In this document: one piece after another, positions 38,800 through 43,370 of the stretch
How the letters are laid out: each line of letters begins with the position of its first letter
Numbering within the stretch: the first letter of the stretch is position 1
From: Bacillota bacterium
GTDB lineage: Bacteria; Bacillota; Clostridia; Christensenellales; Aristaeellaceae
Assembly (NCBI GenBank): GCA_023409955.1
Contig: JAEYQQ010000196.1
Location: 1-43,370 of the forward strand
DNA: 43,370 nucleotides
Direction of reading: 5' to 3'
Translations under genes and position numbers: made by a program
Notes under the pieces: generated by a model
Databases searched by the model: none
What the model saw: the letters and a program-made list of their open reading frames with translations, nothing else
What the model was told of the DNA's origin: nothing

Positions 38800-40341
38800 A
38801 TGAACAAACCCATGACAGCCCTGATTATTATGGATGGCTTTGGCCTAAACCCCAGCCATGAGGGCAATGCCATTTATGCGGCGGGCACCCCCAACCTGGA
38901 CAAGCTCACCGCCATGTATCCCCATACCCAAATCGGCGCCAGCGGCATGGATGTAGGCCTGCCCGATGGGCAGATGGGCAACAGCGAAGTAGGCCATCTG
39001 AACATCGGCGCCGGACGCATAGTGTATCAGGAACTGACCCGCATCACCAAGGATATAATGGACGGCGCTTTCTTTCAGAAGGAGCCGCTGATCTGGGCCA
39101 TGGATACTGCCCGGGAAACAGGCAAAGCCTTGCATTTGATGGGCCTTTTGTCTGACGGCGGCGTGCACAGCCACAATACCCACCTGTACGCCCTTTTGGA
39201 AATGGCCAAGCAGCGGGGGCTGAAAAAGGTGTATGTACATTGCTTTCTAGACGGACGTGATGTACCGCCCTCCAGCGGGATTACCTTTGTTAAGGAGCTG
39301 CAGGATAAGCTTTCTGAAATTGGCGTAGGTGAAATTGCCACTGTAATGGGCCGGTATTGGTCCATGGATCGTGACAACATCTGGGAGCGCGTTAAGAAGG
39401 GCTACGATGCCATGGTACTGGGCAAGGGCCAGGCTACGGCGGATACCGGCGCTGCGGCAGTGGAGCAGAGCTATGCCCTGAATGAATCCGATGAGTTTGT
39501 CAAGCCCACCGTGATTATGAAAAACAGCCAGCCCACCGCGGTTATCGGTGAAGGCGATTCCGTGATCTTCTTTAACTTCCGGCCTGACCGGGCACGGCAA
39601 TTGACCCGTACCTTCATTCAACCGGAGTTTGATGGCTTTGTGCGGGAAAAGGGCTTCTTCCCTGTAAACTTTGTCAGTATGACCCAGTATGACGAAACCT
39701 TTACAGGGCTGAAGATTGTCAACCCGCCAGAATCCATGAATAATACTTTGGGCGAGTATTTGTCTTCCCTTGGCAAAACGCAGCTGCGCATTGCCGAAAC
39801 ACAAAAGTACGCCCATGTCACCTTCTTTTTCAACGGCGGTGTGGAAAAGCCCAATGAAGGTGAAGACCGCGAGCTGATCCCTTCCTCTAAAGTGGCGACC
39901 TTCGATCTGAAACCGGAGATGTCTGCCTATGAGGTGACGGAGAAGGCATTGGAATGCATCAACGCCAAGAAGTATGATGTCATGATACTGAACTTTGCCA
40001 ACTGTGATATGGTGGGCCACACCGGCGTAATGGACGCTGCAATTGCAGCGGTAAAGGCCGTAGACGAATGCGTGGGCAAGGTTGTGAATGCCATTTTGAA
40101 AAACGGCGGCAGGGCCTTTGTCACGGCTGATCACGGCAATGCAGATCAGATGGTGGACCCGGTAACCGGGGAAGTTTTTACCGCTCACACCACCTTCCCT
40201 GTGCCCTTTGTTGCGGTGGGTCCGGAATATGTGGGAAAAACCCTCCGGGAAGGCGGCCGCCTGGCGGATATCGCCCCTACCATGCTCAAGAGCATGGGCG
40301 TTCCTGTTCCTAAGGAAATGACCGGCGAGGCATTGATATAA
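38800..40341 (+). CDS. gpmI: 2,3-bisphosphoglycerate-independent phosphoglycerate mutase
   Basis: A 513-aa two-metal (manganese) mutase of the alkaline phosphatase superfamily converting 3- to 2-phosphoglycerate. ALIIMDGFGLNPS (about 6-18) and the phospho-Ser site MGNSEVGHLNIGAGR (about 60-74) begin it; HCFLDGRDVPPSS, FFNFRPDRARQ and the C-terminal metal ligands in NFANCDMVGHTG and TADHGNADQM follow. ATG 38800 is preceded by AAAGGA and matches the usual start (MNKPMTALI); the in-frame ATG at 38761 adds 13 unlikely residues. In spore formers this pH-sensitive enzyme helps hold 3-phosphoglycerate in spores. Last gene of the operon in view; no eno follows. Confidence 0.97.
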   Translation: MNKPMTALIIMDGFGLNPSHEGNAIYAAGTPNLDKLTAMYPHTQIGASGMDVGLPDGQMGNSEVGHLNIGAGRIVYQELTRITKDIMDGAFFQKEPLIWAMDTARETGKALHLMGLLSDGGVHSHNTHLYALLEMAKQRGLKKVYVHCFLDGRDVPPSSGITFVKELQDKLSEIGVGEIATVMGRYWSMDRDNIWERVKKGYDAMVLGKGQATADTGAAAVEQSYALNESDEFVKPTVIMKNSQPTAVIGEGDSVIFFNFRPDRARQLTRTFIQPEFDGFVREKGFFPVNFVSMTQYDETFTGLKIVNPPESMNNTLGEYLSSLGKTQLRIAETQKYAHVTFFFNGGVEKPNEGEDRELIPSSKVATFDLKPEMSAYEVTEKALECINAKKYDVMILNFANCDMVGHTGVMDAAIAAVKAVDECVGKVVNAILKNGGRAFVTADHGNADQMVDPVTGEVFTAHTTFPVPFVAVGPEYVGKTLREGGRLADIAPTMLKSMGVPVPKEMTGEALI

Positions 40342-40356
40342 GGATATATGTATTGG

Positions 40357-40392
40357 CGGGGAGAGGATGTTGCAACCTCTCCCCGTATTTTT
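40357..40392 (+). terminator. Terminator of the glycolytic operon
   Basis: CGGGGAGAGG (40357-40366) and CCTCTCCCCG (40376-40385) form a perfect 10-bp stem, followed by TATTTTTTAT. Confidence 0.9.
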
Positions 40393-40438
40393 TATCAAGT
40401 ATTATTTGAAGTTTTTCAGTTCAATAGGATAAACTTAT

Positions 40439-40461
40439 GGCAGGACGCAAGCCGTCCTGCC
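40439..40461 (+). other. Second hairpin downstream of gpmI
   Basis: GGCAGGAC (40439-40446) and GTCCTGCC (40454-40461) pair perfectly and are followed by TGTATTATTTTGG. It could be a backup terminator. The rest of 40462-40606 shows no gene or clear signal. Confidence 0.45.
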
Positions 40462-40606
40462 TGTATTATTTTGGTTTTGAATGATCAAAATAACTCGTTT
40501 GGACAAATGCAGGTGCAGAATACAGCAGCAGGCTGGGTGGATTTTTGGTCTAAGCATTGGGGGGGTCATGACGGCTGTTGCAGCTTTTTCCTAAGGATAG
40601 ATGAAC

Positions 40607-40648
40607 GGGGCTGTGTCCATCAGGCTGGTAGCCTTTTGACACAGCCCC
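40607..40648 (-). terminator. Long hairpin after the 57-aa gene
   Basis: GGGGCTGTGTC (40607-40617) is the exact complement of GACACAGCCCC (40638-40648), with an inner AGGCT/AGCCT stem. It begins six bases past the minus-strand stop at 40654. There is no T tract on either strand, so it may protect the 3' end or terminate weakly. Confidence 0.5.
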
Positions 40649-40653
40649 ATTGG

Positions 40654-40827
40654 TCAGTCATCTCCCTGGGTCAGGTTGTTGGCGTATGTTTTCAGCGACG
40701 CAAAGGAATTTATGTTGTCCGCTCGCTGTCGGATGGCATCCCGGACATAATCGGGAAGGGAGGCGTAGAAAGCGCTGGCTTCAGGATTGTCCTTCAGCAG
40801 TTCATTCAAGCCTGGATACTTGTACAT
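40654..40827 (-). CDS. Small 57-aa conserved-looking protein
   Basis: A 57-aa soluble protein, MYKYPGLNELLKDNPEASAF.., with ASLPDYVRDAIRQRADNINSF and a C-terminal ENLTQGDD-like NNLTQGDD. It should fold as two or three helices. I have the impression of similar short proteins in Clostridia, but know no function. ATG 40827 is strongly supported by AAAGGAGAGG six bases upstream; an in-frame ATG at 40902 lacks such a site. It lies alone on the minus strand between two terminators' worth of structure. Confidence 0.75.
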   Translation of the reverse strand: MYKYPGLNELLKDNPEASAFYASLPDYVRDAIRQRADNINSFASLKTYANNLTQGDD

Positions 40828-40910
40828 GGCATCCTCTCCTTTACATAGGCTATTCTTATTTTGGGTGTTTGCCGTAAGGTTATGCAATGATTCAATATCC
40901 ATATTTATGT

Positions 40911-40940
40911 AAAAGCCCTTCCGAATATAAACGGAAGGGC
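40911..40940 (-). terminator. Terminator of rpiB (minus strand)
   Basis: On the minus strand GCCCTTCCG (40940-40932), an 8-nt loop, CGGAAGGGC (40923-40915), then TTTT (40914-40911), 30 bp past the rpiB stop. Confidence 0.85.
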
Positions 40941-40970
40941 AAAGAGGCTGTTAATGCTATAGAACGTACC

Positions 40971-41420
40971 TTATTCGATATCCTGACCATCAGACAGCTG
41001 ATCCAGCAAATCAAGCCGGGGCTGGTGCCGCTCCTCATAGGTGCCGTCCAGCCACTCATCCACCAGCATCTTGGCTACCTCGCTGCCCACCACACGTGCG
41101 CCAAAGGCGATCATGTTGCAGTTGTTGTGGACCTTGGACATTCTGGCGGAAAAAGCATCACTTACGATGGCGCAACGGATGCCGGGAATGCGGTTGGCCG
41201 CCAGGCCGATGCCGATGCCTGTGCCGCAGATCACAATACCTGCTTCCACCTTGCCGCTTGCCACAGCTTTGGCTACTCGGGCACCATAAATGGGATAACT
41301 GCTGGCTTCTTTTGAAGCTGTACCATAATCGGTTACCGTATGACCTTTGCTTTGAAGATGAGCAATGATGATTTGCTTTAAATCCACTGCACTATGATCA
41401 TTGCCAATGCCAATATGCAT
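40971..41420 (-). CDS. rpiB: Ribose-5-phosphate isomerase B
   Basis: A 149-aa RpiB/LacAB-family isomerase interconverting ribulose-5- and ribose-5-phosphate (some relatives use allose-6-phosphate). IGNDHSAVDLKQII (about 5-18), YPIYGARVAKAV (about 43-54), the catalytic Cys in GIVICGTGIGIGLAAN (about 61-76) and CNMIAFGARVVG (about 99-110) are all present. ATG 41420 is set by AAAGGAGG, six bases upstream. Monocistronic with a consensus promoter and terminator. Confidence 0.95.
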   Translation of the reverse strand: MHIGIGNDHSAVDLKQIIIAHLQSKGHTVTDYGTASKEASSYPIYGARVAKAVASGKVEAGIVICGTGIGIGLAANRIPGIRCAIVSDAFSARMSKVHNNCNMIAFGARVVGSEVAKMLVDEWLDGTYEERHQPRLDLLDQLSDGQDIE

Positions 41421-41465
41421 ATAATTCCTCCTTTGGGTTGAGCATGCCGGTGCTGATTCTCTTGC

Positions 41466-41494
41466 ATTATAAATCCGGCGGAGCCTTGTGTCAA
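41466..41494 (-). promoter_or_regulatory. Consensus promoter of rpiB
   Basis: On the minus strand a perfect TTGACA (41494-41489), 17 bp and a perfect TATAAT (41471-41466). Confidence 0.85.
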
Positions 41495-41550
41495 TGTGAC
41501 CCGCTGGCAACAGAGCATAACGGCATGTTATGGCATCATCATGTTAAAGG

Positions 41551-41579
41551 TTGCAATCCAAAGCGTCATGAAGTATACT
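41551..41579 (+). promoter_or_regulatory. Promoter of the GT1 glycosyltransferase gene
   Basis: TTGCAA (41551-41556), 17 bp, TATACT (41574-41579). The 9-mer GTATACTTG at 41573-41581 recurs at 41599-41607, 26 bp downstream. Confidence 0.55.
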
Positions 41580-41645
41580 TGAAGCATCATTTTTCCGGGT
41601 ATACTTGGAAAAAGGCTTTAATTTATGCATGCAGGAGGGAACATC

Positions 41646-42902
41646 ATGCGTTTAACCATGATCAGCATCGGTTCAACTGGTGATGTAAGGCCCTATATCA
41701 TATTGGGACAAGAGCTTGTGCGCCGCGGTCACCAAGTTCGCATAGCGGCATTCAGCCCCTTTGAAAAGATGATTACGGAAGCTGGGCTGGAATTTCATCC
41801 CCTGGCTGGCGATGTTGTCAAAATCATGGCTAACATCATGAAGCCGGGTACCAATGGGCTGACCTATCTGCAGCGGGTGCAGGAGGCCATTAAAGATGTG
41901 GCAGGGCCGCTTTTGCAAAATATGCAGTCAGCCTGTGCTGATGCCCAGGCCATTATTACCACTTTCTTTGGGTCTAGCATGTATTCCATAGCTGAAAAGA
42001 ATAATGTGCCCTGCATTCAGACCCAGTATTACCCCATGGATTACAACGATGCGGTGCCCATATCCTCCGCGCCTGGCCTAAAGGTGGGAAAGGCATGGAA
42101 TAAAATGTCCTACAAGGTGGGATATTTGCTAATCAACTCCTTGGAGCACAAATACTTGACAGGCTGGCGCAAGGAGCAGGGTATGCGGGTACGCAAGGTT
42201 CGCCCCAAACCCGATTACACGGTGAACGGCCACCAAATTCCGGTGCTGTATGCCGTAAGCCCATTGCTGATGCCCAGGCCTCTTTCCTGGAAGGAACATA
42301 TACACATGACCGGCTTCTGGATGGAGACAAATACGGAGGAATATACGCCTGATCCAAAGCTGGCAGAATTTTTAAGTGCTGGTGAAAAGCCCATATATAT
42401 CGGATTTGGCTCCATGGTATCGGGAGATATGGGTAAAACCCTTTCCATCGTGTTGGAGGCTTTGGAGGAAACCGGTGTAAGGGCCATCCTGCAAAAGGGC
42501 TGGGGAGGCTCGGATGTGGTAACGTCCTCCAGCCGCATCCATGTAGCTGATTTTATTCCGCATGATTGGCTGTTTGAACAGGTGGCTGCGGTGGTTCATC
42601 ATGGCGGGGCAGGTACCACGGCTGCTGGCCTAAAAGCAGGGAAGCCTACCCTGGTGATTCCATTTGGCGGTGATCAGCCTTTTTGGGGAATGCGGATACG
42701 GGCATTGGGGCTGGGGCCCAAGCCTATCCGCCGGGAGTTTTTAACGGCTGAAAAGCTTGCCAAGGCATTGGTGGATTTAACACAAACACGGTCCTACTAT
42801 GTGGCGGCCAAAGAGCTGGGCATGCGCCTTCGGGAAGAAAATGGTACCAAGATAGCTGCTGACATTATTGAAGAAGAAATAGCCCGTTGGCTAAACGAGT
42901 AG
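41646..42902 (+). CDS. GT1-family glycosyltransferase (sterol/lipid glucosyltransferase-like)
   Basis: A 418-aa GT-B fold enzyme related to UDP-glucosyltransferases of the MGT/sterol 3-beta-glucosyltransferase type. The N-terminal acceptor domain begins RLTMISIGSTGDVRPYIILG with the catalytic-type GDVRP segment. The C-terminal nucleotide-sugar domain has IYIGFGSMVS (about 252-261), DFIPHDWLFEQVAAVVHHGGAGTT (about 300-323; the HHGGAGT motif holds the donor diphosphate) and PTLVIPFGGDQPFWG (about 331-345). No signal peptide. Acceptors in this family range from sterols to antibiotics and glycolipids, so the product is unknown. ATG 41646 follows GGAGGG. Monocistronic. Confidence 0.88.
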   Translation: MRLTMISIGSTGDVRPYIILGQELVRRGHQVRIAAFSPFEKMITEAGLEFHPLAGDVVKIMANIMKPGTNGLTYLQRVQEAIKDVAGPLLQNMQSACADAQAIITTFFGSSMYSIAEKNNVPCIQTQYYPMDYNDAVPISSAPGLKVGKAWNKMSYKVGYLLINSLEHKYLTGWRKEQGMRVRKVRPKPDYTVNGHQIPVLYAVSPLLMPRPLSWKEHIHMTGFWMETNTEEYTPDPKLAEFLSAGEKPIYIGFGSMVSGDMGKTLSIVLEALEETGVRAILQKGWGGSDVVTSSSRIHVADFIPHDWLFEQVAAVVHHGGAGTTAAGLKAGKPTLVIPFGGDQPFWGMRIRALGLGPKPIRREFLTAEKLAKALVDLTQTRSYYVAAKELGMRLREENGTKIAADIIEEEIARWLNE

Positions 42903-42918
42903 CAATACCGCATTATAT

Positions 42919-42962
42919 AACTGTCTGGCGTTGTGTAAACACAACTATCGGACAGTTTTTTT
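42919..42962 (+). terminator. Terminator of the glycosyltransferase gene
   Basis: AACTGTC (42919-42925) pairs with GACAGTT (42951-42957), with an inner GTTGTGT/ACACAAC helix, followed by a T run to 42962. Confidence 0.85.
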
Positions 42963-42963
42963 A

Positions 42964-42992
42964 TTGACACCATCCTTGGCATATGGTAATAT
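42964..42992 (+). promoter_or_regulatory. Candidate promoter of the GH65-like gene
   Basis: A perfect TTGACA (42964-42969), 17 bp and TAATAT (42987-42992). The remaining 270 bp up to the GTG at 43267 contain a weak AGCCG/CGGCT hairpin with a T run (43142-43178) and CTTTCT/AGAAAG (43192-43207). I see no gene there; a long leader is possible. Confidence 0.5.
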
Positions 42993-43266
42993 TTTCATAT
43001 CTTGTATGTTTCGTTATAGGCTGGTTGTACCCAGTCCAGTTTGCATATACATAGAAGCAGTATCCATTGCAGATGATCATTGAAAAGCACATGCCAGCAA
43101 GGATGGCTGAAAAACTTTGCCGATCCATGCAAGCTAACAGCAGCCGGATTTAGGCAATATGAAAATAACGGCTTTTTTACTCAACGGTTGGCTTTCTGAA
43201 GAGAAAGTCATCACCGTTTATGGTACGCATTAGGAGCAAATGGCGCGAATAAAGGAGAGAGAAATT

Positions 43267-43370
43267 GTGGGCTTTTTTGTGCATCCCTGGCGAGTGGTGG
43301 AGCAAAAATGGAACCCTCAAAACATGCGGCTGGGGGAAAGCCTTTGCTCCCTTGGCAATGGCTACATGGG
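43267..43370 (+). CDS. GH65-like sugar phosphorylase/hydrolase, 5' fragment
   Basis: Only the first 34 codons are in the window. GTG 43267 lies nine bases after AAAGGAG (43251-43257). The peptide contains W-VVEQKWNP and ends ESLCSLGNGYMG, which matches the N-terminal signature of family GH65 (maltose, kojibiose or trehalose phosphorylases; typical ESLFSLGNGYLG). These enzymes split alpha-glucosides with phosphate in the cytoplasm. Specificity needs the missing 3' part. It may be the first gene of a disaccharide operon running out of the window. Confidence 0.7.
   Translation, partial: MGFFVHPWRVVEQKWNPQNMRLGESLCSLGNGYM

Noticed and set aside
39247..40398. Long open frame antisense to gpmI
   Set aside because: It mirrors the codon structure of a highly biased gene, has no ribosome-binding site, and shows no recognisable domain. 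The same applies to the open frame antisense to pgk (36917-37768).

Overview
The window looks like chromosome from an anaerobic low-to-mid GC Bacillota, most likely class Clostridia. The evidence is an LL-diaminopimelate aminotransferase (dapL) beside dapF, the asp23-amaP-DUF2273-nusB-folD-xseAB-ispA gene order, a BofA-family protein, a T-box leader on hisS-aspS, and a CggR-type regulator heading a glycolytic operon. Ribosome-binding sites are strong GGAGG types, and many promoters match the sigma-A consensus with 17-bp spacers. I see no rRNA, tRNA, CRISPR array, IS element or phage module. No single undescribed multi-gene system stands out. The unusual items are individual gene architectures and RNA leaders.

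Layout. 1-2270 is an A+T-richer, accessory-looking strip: an unrecognised 348-aa protein, a GNAT acetyltransferase whose C terminus is a helicase-like fragment, and a truncated VOC-like remnant. 2269-5115 (minus strand) holds an HD-domain hydrolase and a two-gene operon of a secreted phosphodiester glycosidase-like protein and a threonine aldolase. 5325-7454 is dapF-dapL (lysine/peptidoglycan precursor synthesis). 7809-12385 is an mglBAC galactose/methylgalactoside ABC importer whose permease carries a large N-terminal extension and whose binding protein lacks a lipobox. A convergent degV gene follows.

13752-20552 holds a secreted DUF3298-like protein, FtsK/SpoIIIE, a GH32 beta-fructosidase and a D-aminoacylase damaged by a C-terminal internal deletion and frameshift. 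20628-24633 is a consensus promoter and T-box leader (specifier GAC, overlapping CAC) driving GNAT-hisS-aspS. 24905-35136 is a long run of housekeeping genes: the Asp23 envelope-stress trio, nusB, a TsaD-like protein, folD, xseA-xseB, ispA, a divergent PAP2 protein, a small membrane protein, a cysteine desulfurase and thiI. A convergent bofA-like gene follows.

35481-40341 is an autoregulated glycolytic operon, cggR-pgk-tpiA-gpmI, with a CggR-like operator just downstream of the promoter but no gapA. 40654-41420 (minus) has a 57-aa conserved-looking protein and rpiB. 41646-42902 is a GT1-type glycosyltransferase. The window ends inside the start of a GH65-type sugar phosphorylase or hydrolase.

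Functionally, galactoside uptake, GH32, RpiB, lower glycolysis and GH65 fit a saccharolytic fermenter. DapF/DapL, FtsK, IspA and the Asp23 group serve envelope growth and stress. The cysteine desulfurase-ThiI pair supplies tRNA 4-thiouridine. Function calls rest on recognisable motifs and gene order. No database search was possible.
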